From Rhizobiales bacterium 62-47 (GTDB lineage: Bacteria > Pseudomonadota > Alphaproteobacteria > Rhizobiales > Xanthobacteraceae), in NCBI GenBank assembly GCA_001899255.1, contig MKVX01000018.1, positions 311,150 to 375,149 of the forward strand: 64,000 bases of DNA. The letters run 5' to 3'. Numbering within the stretch: position 1 is the stretch's first letter; every line of letters begins with the position of its first letter. Below are positions 7,178 through 16,005 of the stretch, in pieces. The position numbers were made by a program, and so were the translations under genes. The notes beneath the pieces were generated by a model. That model made no database searches, was not told the origin of the DNA, and worked only from the letters and a program-made list of their open reading frames with translations.

Positions 7178-8710
7178 TCAAACCTTCGGTGGCGGCGCGT
7201 TGCCGAACAGCTTTTCCATCGACAGCCCGAGTCCAAGCAATGTGGTATCGCTGCCGATCGGCCCATCGATCTCCAGACCCACGGGCAGGCCACTCGACGT
7301 CATGCCGGCGAACAGTGACAAGCCGGGGATGCCGGCATTGCTGCCGGGATCGGTGTTGCGGATCATGGTGTCGAATGTCGGCACCGGCTTGCCGCCGTTG
7401 ATGGTCATTTCGCCCGAACCCTTGGCGGTATCAATGGTCGGTGCCGGCGCGATGGTGGTCGGAAACAGGATGGCGTCGAGATTGTTGTCGCGGAAATAAC
7501 TTTCGTAGAGCTTCTGCAACTGCGGTCGCAGCACCTGAATCGCATCGGGATAGGCCTTGCCGAAAGCATCGGCGGTGATCGCGCCAAATGCACCCTTGAC
7601 GTCGGGGCTGGCAATCTTCGCCGCGATGTCGGCCAGCGTGATGCCGTCGATACCGGACGCTTTCAGGTAGGCAGGAATGTCGTCGATCGGCTCGTGCAGT
7701 GCGATCGGAAATGATAGCTTGGCGTTCAACTCGAACAGGCCGTCGATATCCTTGTCGACGAGGACAACCCCTGCATCGGTCAGCTTGGCGCGTGCGGCGT
7801 TGACGGCGTCCTGCAAGCCGCTGTCGAGGCCGGCCCACATCGATGGTGGTACGCCGAGGCGCTTGCCGCGCAAGTCTTCCGCCGCGGCCATCACGGTGCC
7901 GGTGATGATCGAATCCAGCAATGCGACATCGGCGACGGAGCGGCCCATCGGACCTACGGTGTCGCGCGTGTGGCTGATTGGGACGACGGCATGATCGTCA
8001 TTGTAGCGTCGCCGCGCGCCGCCATTACCGACCGAGGGACGCAGGCCGACGATCCCGGTCAGCGCAGCGGGAACGCGAGTCGAGCCGCCGGTGTCGGTGC
8101 CGAGGCCGCACGTGACGATGCCTGCCGCCACCGCTGCAGCCGTGCCGCCCGATGAACCACCGGGAATTCGCGTCGGGTCGTAGGGATTCTTCACCGGTCC
8201 GGCGAACGACGACAGGTTGGTGCTGGTGATGCCGAACGCCAGTTCATGCATGTTCGCTTTACCGATCACGATGGCGCCGGCATTGAGCAGCTTCTGCAGC
8301 GATGGCGCGTTGTTCTTCGGTCGTGCGTTCTGCAGTGCCGGCGTGCCGCCACTGGTCGGCATGTCCTTGGTGTTGATATTGTCCTTGACGACGATCGGCA
8401 GACCGGCGAGCGGCCCGTTGATCTTGCCGGCATCGACGTCGCGCGCTGCCGCCAGCGCGGCATCCTTGTTGAGGAAGATCAGCGTATTGAGGTCTTTGAG
8501 TTTCTCGGCGCGATCGATCGCGGCCTGCACGACGCTGACGGCGGTGACCTTCTTGTCGCGAATGGCCTGCACGATGTCGGCGGCGGAGGTGGGCATTACG
8601 CCCGCCTGGGCGATGGCTCGCTCCAGAGACAGGAAGGAGGGGAAGGCCGCGCCTGCGGCGAGGCCGAGCGATGTTTTCAGAATGTCGCGACGAGAGTGGT
8701 GCAGAGGCAT
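7178..8710 (-). CDS. Exported amidase (amidase-signature family)
   Basis: Amidase-signature family serine hydrolase of 510 residues. The N-terminus (SRRDILKTSLGLAAGAAFPSF) is a twin-arginine signal with a cleavage region near residue 35, so it is probably folded in the cytoplasm and exported to the periplasm. The core has the catalytic lysine segment LPIVVKDNIN and the glycine/serine-rich PGGSSGGTAAAVAAG with the cis-Ser/Ser pair of the Ser-Ser-Lys triad, plus GTDTGGSTRVPA. It lies between paaE and paaK but runs opposite to paaABCDE. A plausible role, by context only, is releasing phenylacetate from phenylacetamide or another arylamide outside the cytoplasm; other amides are equally possible. 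Confidence 0.85.
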   Translation of the reverse strand: MPLHHSRRDILKTSLGLAAGAAFPSFLSLERAIAQAGVMPTSAADIVQAIRDKKVTAVSVVQAAIDRAEKLKDLNTLIFLNKDAALAAARDVDAGKINGPLAGLPIVVKDNINTKDMPTSGGTPALQNARPKNNAPSLQKLLNAGAIVIGKANMHELAFGITSTNLSSFAGPVKNPYDPTRIPGGSSGGTAAAVAAGIVTCGLGTDTGGSTRVPAALTGIVGLRPSVGNGGARRRYNDDHAVVPISHTRDTVGPMGRSVADVALLDSIITGTVMAAAEDLRGKRLGVPPSMWAGLDSGLQDAVNAARAKLTDAGVVLVDKDIDGLFELNAKLSFPIALHEPIDDIPAYLKASGIDGITLADIAAKIASPDVKGAFGAITADAFGKAYPDAIQVLRPQLQKLYESYFRDNNLDAILFPTTIAPAPTIDTAKGSGEMTINGGKPVPTFDTMIRNTDPGSNAGIPGLSLFAGMTSSGLPVGLEIDGPIGSDTTLLGLGLSMEKLFGNAPPPKV

Positions 8711-8751
8711 GGCATTCGCTCCGTCTGTTGCTGCTGAAACGATTTGTGTGA

Positions 8752-10080
8752 TTATCCCTTGGGTCGTTTATCGTAAACGCGCTTGGCCTTGCCCTGGGAG
8801 CGCGCCAGCGAATCCGGCGCGACGATGCTGACCTTGCTTGTCACGCCGATGGTGTTCTTGATGTAGGCCACAACCTTTTCGGCGTGCGTGACCAGTCCGG
8901 CGCCGTCCCAGCTTTCCGGCCGCGCCTCGGCCAGTACGATCATTTCGTCCATGCGGCCTTCGCGCGTCAATTCGATCTGGAAGTGGCCGCCGCACCATTC
9001 GGTGGCAAGCAGAACTTCCTCGATCTGTGTCGGGAACACGTTGACGCCGCGCAGGATGATCATGTCGTCGGATCGTCCGGTGACTTTCTCCATGCGCCGC
9101 ATGCCGGGCCGCGCCGTGCCGGGCAGCAGCCGGGTGAGATCGCGGGTGCGGTAGCGGATGATCGGGAAGGCTTCCTTGGTCAGCGAGGTGAACACCAGTT
9201 CGCCTTTCTCGCCGTCGGGCAGCACTGCGCCGGTCTCCGGATCGATGATCTCGGGATAGAAATGATCTTCCCAGATGTGGAGGCCGTCCTTGGTCTCGAC
9301 GCACTCCTGCGCGACGCCGGGCCCGATGACTTCCGACAGACCGTAGATATCGGTGGCGTCCATGTTGAAGGCATGTTCGATCTCGGTGCGCATGGCGTTG
9401 GTCCATGGCTCGGCGCCGAAGATGCCGAACTTCAGGGAGCATTGCCGCGAGTCCAGGCCCTGCCGTTTGAATTCGTCGAGGATTGCCAGCATATAGCTTG
9501 GCGTCACCATGATGATGTCCGGCTTGAAATCGTTGATGAGTTGTACCTGGCGTTCGGTCATGCCACCGGAAACCGGCACCACAGTGCAACCGAGCCGCTC
9601 ACCGCCGTAATGCGCGCCGAGGCCGCCGGTGAAGAGACCGTAGCCATAAGCGTTGTGCAGCACCATGCCTTGGCGGCCGCCCGCGGCGCGGATCGAACGC
9701 GCCATCACATCCGACCAGATATCGATGTCGTTGGTGGTGTAACCGACCACAATCGGTTTGCCGGTGGTCCCGGATGAGGCGTGGACGCGCACCAGTTTCT
9801 CGCGCGGCACGGCGAACATCTTGAACGGGTAGTTGTCGCGCAGGTCGGTTTTCACCGTGAAGGGAAATTTACTCAGGTCCGAAAGTTGCTTGAAATCGGA
9901 CGGATGCACGCCCTTGGCATCGAATGCCGCCCTATAGTGCGGGACGTTGTCGTATGCATGCTTGATCGACCAGGCCAGCCGCTTGGTCTGTTGCGCCATG
10001 ATCTCATCGCGCGAGGCGCGTTCGGCTTGGTCCAGCACAAGGCCGTTTACGGTTTTCAAATCAGCTGTCGTTGCGGCCAT
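8752..10080 (-). CDS. paaK: Phenylacetate-CoA ligase PaaK
   Basis: Adenylate-forming ligase, 442 residues, that activates phenylacetate with ATP and CoA to phenylacetyl-CoA, the first committed step and the inducer of the pathway. The P-loop SSGTTGKP is at residues 102-109, followed by YGYGLFTGGLGAHYG and later RTRDLTR. The C-terminal part (DDMIILRGVNVFPTQIE) is the typical PaaK moving lid domain. The chosen start is the ATG of MAATTADLK at 10080, with an AGGACA site 10 bases upstream; a TTG at 10098 could extend it by 6 residues. It is transcribed with paaI and paaG on the minus strand, last in that operon before the amidase. Confidence 0.95.
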   Translation of the reverse strand: MAATTADLKTVNGLVLDQAERASRDEIMAQQTKRLAWSIKHAYDNVPHYRAAFDAKGVHPSDFKQLSDLSKFPFTVKTDLRDNYPFKMFAVPREKLVRVHASSGTTGKPIVVGYTTNDIDIWSDVMARSIRAAGGRQGMVLHNAYGYGLFTGGLGAHYGGERLGCTVVPVSGGMTERQVQLINDFKPDIIMVTPSYMLAILDEFKRQGLDSRQCSLKFGIFGAEPWTNAMRTEIEHAFNMDATDIYGLSEVIGPGVAQECVETKDGLHIWEDHFYPEIIDPETGAVLPDGEKGELVFTSLTKEAFPIIRYRTRDLTRLLPGTARPGMRRMEKVTGRSDDMIILRGVNVFPTQIEEVLLATEWCGGHFQIELTREGRMDEMIVLAEARPESWDGAGLVTHAEKVVAYIKNTIGVTSKVSIVAPDSLARSQGKAKRVYDKRPKG

Positions 10081-10101
10081 CGGTATTGTCCTGTTCAAGT
10101 C

Positions 10102-10560
10102 CTATTCTGACGGTGAAGTCGTCAACGGCACCAGTGCGCCGCCAATGGTGCGCGAGTGGCCGCGCATTTCCGCCACCGTGACATCATTCACCGTGACGCG
10201 AATATCGTAAATGCCGGACCGGCCGGATCGTGAAATTTCCCGCCCCGTTGCCACCAGGCGATCGCCGAGTTTGCCGGGGCGGATGAACGAGATGTTGCAA
10301 TGTGCGGCCACGGCGCGTTCGTTGTACGAATTGCAGGCGAAGGCGAACGTGGAATCCGCTAGCGTGAAAATGAAGCCGCCGTGGGCGATGCCGTGGCCGT
10401 TGACCATATGCGGCTTGACGGTCATCGCCAGCGTGGCATGGCCGGCGCTGATGTCGATGATCTCCATGCCGAGGCCGCTGCTGGCGTTGTCGTCCTTCCA
10501 CATGGCGTCGGCGCAGGCGCGCGCGAGTTCATCCGGCGTCGGACTCTTGGCAACCTTCAC
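10102..10560 (-). CDS. paaI: Hydroxyphenylacetyl-CoA thioesterase PaaI
   Basis: Hot-dog-fold thioesterase of 152 residues. GHGIAHGGFIFTLADSTFAFACN is the PaaI signature, with the catalytic aspartate in LADST and the hot-dog helix after it. PaaI hydrolyses ring-hydroxylated phenylacetyl-CoA and trapped dead-end CoA esters, returning free CoA. The stop is 22 bases before the paaK ATG at 10080, and its ATG at 10560 overlaps the paaG stop by 4 bases, so paaG-paaI-paaK is an operon. Confidence 0.92.
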   Translation of the reverse strand: MKVAKSPTPDELARACADAMWKDDNASSGLGMEIIDISAGHATLAMTVKPHMVNGHGIAHGGFIFTLADSTFAFACNSYNERAVAAHCNISFIRPGKLGDRLVATGREISRSGRSGIYDIRVTVNDVTVAEMRGHSRTIGGALVPLTTSPSE

Positions 10561-11345
10561 TGCGGCCTCCCGGTGAATCTCGGAGCGCGCTTGGCCATGA
10601 AGGCGTTGACGCCTTCGGCGTAATCCGGCGTGCGTCCCGCCTTGCGCTGCAGATCTCGCTCGAGGTCGAGCTGCGCATCGAGCGTGTTGGTGGCGGACTG
10701 CGCCAGCGCCTGCTTAATCATGGCGAGGCCCTGCGTTGGCTGCGTCGCGAGGTGCGCAGCGAGGGCTTCGGCTTCGCTCATCAGCTTTTCGTCATCGATG
10801 GCGCGCCAGATAAGGCCCCAGTTCGCAGCGGTTTCCGCCGTGATCGGCTCCGCCAGCATCGCCAGCGCCGTGGCACGTGCGTCGCCGATCAGCCGTGGCA
10901 ACAGCCAGGTGCCGCCGGAGTCCGGCACCAGGCCGATCTTGGCAAAGGACTGGATGAACTTGGCCGAGCGCGCGGCCAGCACGATGTCGCAGGCGAATGC
11001 GATGTTGGCACCGGCGCCCGCTGCGGTACCGTTCACCGCGCAGATCACCGGCTTATTCAACGCTCGGATGCGGCGCACCAGCGGATTGTAGAATTTCTCG
11101 ATCGTCACACCGAGATCGGGGGCGGCACCATCGCCGGCGGCAACGTCGCTGAGATCCTGCCCAGCACAGAAGCCGCGCCCGGCGCCGGTGAGCAGTACGG
11201 CGCGGCAATCGACATCGCCAGCGGCGTCATCGAGCGCCCGCGCCAACGCGTGGTGCATGGTTTCGTTGAACGAATTCAACCGGTCCGGACGGTTCAGCGT
11301 GACGATGCGCCACGACCCCCGGTTGTCTATCAGGATGGAATCCAA
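10557..11345 (-). CDS. paaG: Ring-opening isomerase PaaG (enoyl-CoA hydratase family)
   Basis: Crotonase-fold enzyme of 262 residues. GRGFCAGQDLSDV and the SFAKIGLVPDSGGTWLLPRLIG region carry the crotonase oxyanion-hole and acid/base features; the aspartate in the LVPDSGG segment matches the PaaG catalytic aspartate. PaaG converts the ring-1,2-epoxide of phenylacetyl-CoA into an oxepin and later moves a double bond. It heads the paaG-paaI-paaK minus-strand operon and is divergent from paaZ; the intergenic region carries a TTGACA promoter and a palindrome. A 2,3-dehydroadipyl-CoA hydratase (PaaF) would look similar; the PaaG call rests on these motifs and its place in the cluster. Confidence 0.88.
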   Translation of the reverse strand: MDSILIDNRGSWRIVTLNRPDRLNSFNETMHHALARALDDAAGDVDCRAVLLTGAGRGFCAGQDLSDVAAGDGAAPDLGVTIEKFYNPLVRRIRALNKPVICAVNGTAAGAGANIAFACDIVLAARSAKFIQSFAKIGLVPDSGGTWLLPRLIGDARATALAMLAEPITAETAANWGLIWRAIDDEKLMSEAEALAAHLATQPTQGLAMIKQALAQSATNTLDAQLDLERDLQRKAGRTPDYAEGVNAFMAKRAPRFTGRPQ

Positions 11346-11390
11346 GGCGTCCTCCAGACGTTCCGGGCTCTGACGAAAAGCCTCTTGAAT

Positions 11391-11404
11391 TGAACGATCG
11401 GTCA
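11391..11404. promoter_or_regulatory. TetR-type operator between paaG and paaZ
   Basis: TGAACGATCGGTCA reads almost the same on both strands (TGAMCGATCGKTCA), centred on CGATCG. It lies directly downstream of the paaG -10 element, where repressor binding blocks initiation. The arms resemble those at 1972. Sites of ACCG-N-CGGT style are typical of TetR regulators; that the adjacent TetR protein uses it is inference. Confidence 0.5.
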
Positions 11405-11409
11405 GTTAA

Positions 11410-11437
11410 TTATTAGCCCAAGCAGGCGTGCTGTCAA
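11410..11437 (-). promoter_or_regulatory. Promoter of paaG-paaI-paaK
   Basis: On the minus strand a perfect -35 TTGACA (complement of 11432-11437) and a -10 TAATAA (complement of 11410-11415) are 16 bases apart. The palindrome 11391-11404 follows immediately downstream. Confidence 0.6.
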
Positions 11438-11519
11438 CGGCTCATGCTGACGCGCGACACGACATTTTGCAGAGAAGTTGTGGCGGTCGCACGCAGGCCG
11501 AAAAGATCGGGAGGAAACG

Positions 11520-13556
11520 ATGAGCATCATCTTGCAAAGCCTTGCGTTGGACCGATGGGTTGAACCGTCGAGCGGCTTCGTGGACATTCCGAGTGCGGTC
11601 GATGGTCATGTCGTCGCGCGGGCGTCGAGTGCCGGTCTGGATTTCGTCGCGATGGTCCGCCACGCGCGTGAGGTCGGCGGACCGGCATTGCGCAAGCTGA
11701 CCTTTCATCAGCGCGCCGACCGCTTGCGTTCGCTCGCGGCTTATGTGTCCGAGCGCAAGGAGCGACTCTACAAACTGGCAGGCGACACCGGCGCGACGCG
11801 CCGCGACAATGCCATCGACATTGAAGGCGGTCTCGGTACGCTGTCGGCCTACGCCTCGCGCGGCCGCCGTGAATTGCCGGATGCGGCATTCGTCGTCGAA
11901 GGCGACGTCGAAGGCTTGTCGAAGGGCGGTACTTTCGTCGGCCAGCACATCCTGTCGCCGCTGCATGGTGTCGCCGCGCATATCAACGCCTTCAATTTTC
12001 CCTGCTGGGGCCTGCTGGAAAAATTCGCGCCGGCATTTCTCGCCGGGGTGCCGGTGATCGCCAAGCCGGCCACCGCCACGGCCTATGTCACCGAAGCGCT
12101 GGTGCGGCTGATGCACGAATCGGGCTCGCTGCCACCGGGCAGCCTGCAATTAATCTGCGGTTCGACCGGCAATCTGTTGGATCTGCTCGGCGGGCAGGAT
12201 GTCATTTCGTTCACCGGCTCGATCGAAACCTCGGAGAAGCTGCGCAATCATCCGAATATCGCCAGACACTCGATCCGCTTCGTTGCCGAACGTGACTCGC
12301 TGAATGCATCGTTGCTGGGTCCGGACGTCGAGCCGTCGCAACCGGAGTTCGATCTGTTCGTGCGCGAGATCGTGCGCGAGATGATCGCGAAAACCGGACA
12401 GAAGTGCACCGCGATCCGCCGCATTCTGGTGCCGCGCGCGCAGGAAGCGGCGGCGATCGCGGCGCTGAAGACAGCGCTGAGCGCGGTCAAGCTGGGCGAT
12501 CCACGCACCGAAGACAAAGTGATGGGACCGCTGGTGAGTCGCGCGCAGCGTGAATCCGTGCGCGAGCAGATCGCCAAACTGGCCGGCGAGACCGAGATCG
12601 TGTTCGGCGATCCCAATCATTGCGAAGGGGCTGGCATCGATACCAAGGCGGGCGCCTTCATCGGCCCGGTGCTATTGCGCGCCACCGATCCGATGAGCGC
12701 GCGGCGCGTACACGACACCGAAGCTTTTGGCCCCGTGGCGACGGTGCTGGCTTACGACAATCTCGATCAGGCCATCGAGTTGATCGCGCGGGGTGAGGGC
12801 AGCCTGGTGGCGTCCTTGTTTACTTACGATGCCAAGGTGGCGGCAGCAGTAGTGCTCGGCATCGCGCCGTTCCACGGCCGCGTGCTGATCGTCGATCGCG
12901 ATTGCGCCAAGGAATCCACTGGACACGGCTCACCGATGCCGTCGCTGCTGCACGGCGGACCGGGTCGCGCAGGCGGCGGCGAAGAACTCGGCGGCATGCG
13001 CGCGGTGTATCATTACATGCAGCGCACGGCGGTGCAGGCATCGCCGGGGCGTCTGTCGTCGCTGACCGGAAGCTGGCTCAAGGGCGCGCCGACGCCGATT
13101 GCCGAGGTGCATCCGTTCAAGCGCAATTTCGATCAGTTGCAAGTCGGCGATACCATTGAGACCGCCAGCCGCCCGATCACGCTGGCGGATATCGAGCATT
13201 TCGCCGAATTCACTGGTGACAATTTCTATGCGCATATGGATGAGGCTGCTGCCAAGGCCAACCCGTTCTTCCCGGGGCGGGTGGCGCACGGCTACCTGAT
13301 CCTCGCTTTCGCTGCCGGCCTGTTCGTCGATCCGGCGCCGGGTCCGCTGCTGGCCAATTACGGTCTCGATAACCTGCGCTTCCTCAAGCCCGTATCGCCA
13401 GACGATGTCATTCGCGTGAGGCTGACGGTGAAGCAGAAGTCACCGGCGCGGAAGCCGGAGTACGGCGAGGTGCGATGGGACGTCGAGGTCGTTAACCAGA
13501 ACAACGAGCCGGTGGCCCGTTACGATCTGCTGACCATGAGCGCGCGGGCGGCGTAG
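11520..13556 (+). CDS. paaZ: PaaZ, oxepin-CoA hydrolase / semialdehyde dehydrogenase fusion
   Basis: Bifunctional 678-residue enzyme of the phenylacetate pathway. The N-terminal aldehyde dehydrogenase (about 1-520) has the catalytic residues E257 (FVAERDSLN) and C296 (TGQKCTAIR). The C-terminal hot-dog/MaoC hydratase (about 530-678) has the [12 protein letters not shown] and GRVAHGYLI segments with the aspartate and histidine of the hydrolase site. PaaZ opens the oxepin ring and oxidises the resulting semialdehyde. ATG at 11520 is preceded by GGGAGG; an upstream GTG at 11478 is not used. It is divergent from paaG and starts about 116 bases downstream of the operator. Both domains look intact. 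Confidence 0.95.
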   Translation: MSIILQSLALDRWVEPSSGFVDIPSAVDGHVVARASSAGLDFVAMVRHAREVGGPALRKLTFHQRADRLRSLAAYVSERKERLYKLAGDTGATRRDNAIDIEGGLGTLSAYASRGRRELPDAAFVVEGDVEGLSKGGTFVGQHILSPLHGVAAHINAFNFPCWGLLEKFAPAFLAGVPVIAKPATATAYVTEALVRLMHESGSLPPGSLQLICGSTGNLLDLLGGQDVISFTGSIETSEKLRNHPNIARHSIRFVAERDSLNASLLGPDVEPSQPEFDLFVREIVREMIAKTGQKCTAIRRILVPRAQEAAAIAALKTALSAVKLGDPRTEDKVMGPLVSRAQRESVREQIAKLAGETEIVFGDPNHCEGAGIDTKAGAFIGPVLLRATDPMSARRVHDTEAFGPVATVLAYDNLDQAIELIARGEGSLVASLFTYDAKVAAAVVLGIAPFHGRVLIVDRDCAKESTGHGSPMPSLLHGGPGRAGGGEELGGMRAVYHYMQRTAVQASPGRLSSLTGSWLKGAPTPIAEVHPFKRNFDQLQVGDTIETASRPITLADIEHFAEFTGDNFYAHMDEAAAKANPFFPGRVAHGYLILAFAAGLFVDPAPGPLLANYGLDNLRFLKPVSPDDVIRVRLTVKQKSPARKPEYGEVRWDVEVVNQNNEPVARYDLLTMSARAA

Positions 13557-13627
13557 CCGCCGCGATAAAAATCTGCCATGAGAACTGCGGGTCGTTTCCG
13601 GTTCGCTGAATTTCACGAGTTGCAAGA

Positions 13628-14644
13628 ATGACAAACCCCGCCCAGCAGACCACCGCGTCGTCAGTCGAGGCACGTTGCGTGCGCCTGCTGGCCAAGGCGG
13701 CCGATGTTGCATCGGTCGCGCCGGTGCTAGAGACGCATCGCCTGTCTCGCGGAGCGGATGACGTCTTGATCGAAGTGAAGGCGGCGGCAGTCAATCCGTC
13801 CGACGTCAAGGCAGCGATCGGCATGATGCCTTACGCGATATTTCCGCGCACGCCGGGCCGAGATTTCGCCGGTAGGGTTATCGATGGCCCGGCAGCTTTG
13901 ATCGGGCGGGATGTGTTTGGTTCCTCCGGCGATCTCGGCATCCGACGTGACGGCACGCATGCGACGCATCTGGTGGTCGAAGCCGACGCAGTGGTGGAAA
14001 AGCCTGCCGCGCTGACGTTTGAACAAGCTGCCGGCATCGGCGTGCCGTTCGTGACTGCGATGGAAGGCTTTCGCCGCGCCGGGTTGCCAGTGCCGGGCGA
14101 GACCGTGCTGATCATGGGCGTCAACGGCAAGGTCGGACAGGCTGCGACGCAGATCGCTACCTGGCGAGGCGCGTGCGTGATCGGCGTGGTGCGCAAGGAC
14201 GAGCCTTACGAAGGCCACGCCAATGGTGCGGTCGAGGTTGTCAACGCATCAGCTGTTGACATCGCGGCGCGCGTCCGTGAATTGACCGGCGGCAAGGGCG
14301 CCAACATCGTCTTCAACACGGTGGGTGACCCGTATTATCAGGCTGCGCACAAATCGCTCGCGCTGAAGGGCCGCCAGATCCTGATCGCGGCGGTCGACAA
14401 GATCGTGCAGTTCAACATCATGGAATTCTATCGCGGCCAACACACCTATGTCGGCATAGATACGCTGGGGCTGTCGTCGGTCGCGACCGGCGCGGTGCTG
14501 AAAGAGTTGTCGCCGGGCTTTGCCAGCGGACATCTCAAGCCATTCGCCATCGTGCCAAGTTCGATCTATCCGCTTGCGGAAGCCAGGGCCGCCTATCAGG
14601 CGGTGGCCGGATCGGCGCGCAACCGGGTGATCTTGCGGCCGTAA
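13628..14644 (+). CDS. MDR-family quinone oxidoreductase / zinc-free alcohol dehydrogenase
   Basis: Medium-chain dehydrogenase/reductase of 338 residues. The N-terminal GroES-like half (about 30-130) includes VNPSDVKAAIG and PGRDFAGRV. The Rossmann half has ETVLIMGVNGKVGQAATQIA with a GVNGKVG nucleotide motif, then GANIVFNTVGDPYYQAAHKSL. The cysteine- and glutamate-rich structural zinc loop of classical alcohol dehydrogenases is absent, which points to a quinone-oxidoreductase-like member using NADPH. It follows paaZ by 71 bases on the same strand, so it may be read through with it, but it is not a known paa gene. The substrate cannot be inferred. Confidence 0.8.
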   Translation: MTNPAQQTTASSVEARCVRLLAKAADVASVAPVLETHRLSRGADDVLIEVKAAAVNPSDVKAAIGMMPYAIFPRTPGRDFAGRVIDGPAALIGRDVFGSSGDLGIRRDGTHATHLVVEADAVVEKPAALTFEQAAGIGVPFVTAMEGFRRAGLPVPGETVLIMGVNGKVGQAATQIATWRGACVIGVVRKDEPYEGHANGAVEVVNASAVDIAARVRELTGGKGANIVFNTVGDPYYQAAHKSLALKGRQILIAAVDKIVQFNIMEFYRGQHTYVGIDTLGLSSVATGAVLKELSPGFASGHLKPFAIVPSSIYPLAEARAAYQAVAGSARNRVILRP

Positions 14645-14708
14645 CCGAGCTCGGTGCAGCGCAGGGAGCATTTTCTTCTCTGTCTGGCTCGGGCAGGAAA
14701 TTGCCCGA

Positions 14709-14730
14709 AATTCTCTCCATAGAGAGAATT
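14709..14730. promoter_or_regulatory. Perfect inverted repeat upstream of the YeeE-type transporter
   Basis: AATTCTCT and AGAGAATT flank a 6-base loop, and a third ATTCTCTC follows at 14731-14738. It could be an operator for the transporter gene about 150 bases downstream or a weak terminator after the upstream gene; there is no convincing T-run. Undecided. Confidence 0.4.
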
Positions 14731-14881
14731 ATTCTCTCGTATTTCCCGCGCGCAGCAGCTTCCTTCTTAAATTTCTGCAGCCGTGGACGTCTGTGCGGCG
14801 CAGGCTATATAGCGTTACAGGCTTTGCCGTGCCGATTTGGCAAACGGCAGTAATATTTTCTCTTTTGTCTGGGGAAACTGC

Positions 14882-15940
14882 TTGTCCTTCGATCCGAATA
14901 TCGTGGTTTACGCCGGGCTTGCGATCGGCCTCGTGTTCGGTGCGGTCGGCTTGCTCAGCGGCTTCTGCCTGTTGAGCAGCCTGCGCGGCTTGTGGGGCAA
15001 TGGCGACGAGCGACTGGTGCGGACCTATGCGCTGGCCATTGCTGTCGCGATTGCGGCAACTCAGTTGCTCGTGCTTGGTGGATATGTCGATCTCGACAAG
15101 TCGATCTATCTTCAGCCGACTTTTTCGGCGCCGCTGATGTTCGCTGGCGGTTTGCTGTTCGGATACGGCATGGTGCTGTCGAACGGCTGTGCGTCGCGCG
15201 CGCTGGTGTTGCTCGGACGCGGCAACCTGCGCTCGTTCGTGGTGATCGTGACGCTGGGTATTGCGGCGCAGATGACGCTGAAGGGTTTGATTGCTCCGGC
15301 GCGACTCGCGGTTCTGCAGGCGACGCAAGGCGCACCGAATGTGGTTTCGCTGCCCGCTCTGTTGCAGACGATCGGCTTGAACGCCACCGGGGCGCGGATT
15401 TTGGCACTGGTCGCCATCAGCGGCGCGCTGACGGTCTTCGCTTTCTCGCATGCGGCATTCCGCAAATCCTGGGGGCAGATCGCCGCTGGTGCGATTATCG
15501 GCCTGCTGGTCGCTGGCGGCTGGTTCGCGACCGGCTTTATTGGCGCCGATGAGTTCAATCCGGCGCCGCTGACGTCGCTGACCTTCGTGGCGCCGATCGC
15601 AGACTCGGTGCAGTACGTTATGCTCTCGACCGGCTCGACGCTGAACTTCGGCATCGCCGTCGTCGCAGGCGTGCTCGCCGGAAGTTTCGTCACGGCGCTG
15701 CTGACAAATCGCCTCAAGTGGGAAGGTTACACTTCGCCGCGCCACATGCTGCGCTCGATCAGCGGTGCAGTTCTGATGGGCTCGGGCGGCGCGCTGGCGC
15801 TGGGTTGTTCGGTCGGGCAGGGGCTCACCGGCGTTTCGACGCTGGCGCTGGCCTCGTTCCTCGCCATCACCGGGATCATGCTGGGAGCGGCAGCGGGTTT
15901 GCGCGGACCGCTGCAGGTGCGAGCGCTGGCTTCGGCGTGA
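14882..15940 (+). CDS. YeeE/YedE-family sulfur compound transporter
   Basis: Polytopic membrane protein of the YeeE/YedE family (352 residues from this start). Characteristic GFCLLSSLRG near the start, YGMVLSNGCASRALVLLGRGNLRSF in the middle and ALGCSVGQGLTG near the end carry the conserved cysteines; members such as the thiosulfate transporter TsuA move thiosulfate across the inner membrane. About ten hydrophobic segments are visible. The start is uncertain: TTG at 14882 has GGGGAA 9 bases upstream, and a TTG at 14837 would extend it by 15 residues. It stands alone, with no sulfur-oxidation gene next to it; an AATTCTCT palindrome upstream may be its control site. Confidence 0.8.
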   Translation: MSFDPNIVVYAGLAIGLVFGAVGLLSGFCLLSSLRGLWGNGDERLVRTYALAIAVAIAATQLLVLGGYVDLDKSIYLQPTFSAPLMFAGGLLFGYGMVLSNGCASRALVLLGRGNLRSFVVIVTLGIAAQMTLKGLIAPARLAVLQATQGAPNVVSLPALLQTIGLNATGARILALVAISGALTVFAFSHAAFRKSWGQIAAGAIIGLLVAGGWFATGFIGADEFNPAPLTSLTFVAPIADSVQYVMLSTGSTLNFGIAVVAGVLAGSFVTALLTNRLKWEGYTSPRHMLRSISGAVLMGSGGALALGCSVGQGLTGVSTLALASFLAITGIMLGAAAGLRGPLQVRALASA

Positions 15941-16005
15941 CCCCATAGCGTTTTCAAACGAAGTTGATACCGGTTTGCTCTAGAAAGCGCGTCAATCGCA
16001 AAGCT

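Noticed and set aside
14729-15946. 405-codon minus-strand open frame opposite the YeeE-type transporter
   Set aside because: Low-complexity, glutamine- and arginine-rich shadow; the plus-strand frame has the YeeE motifs and a membrane pattern.
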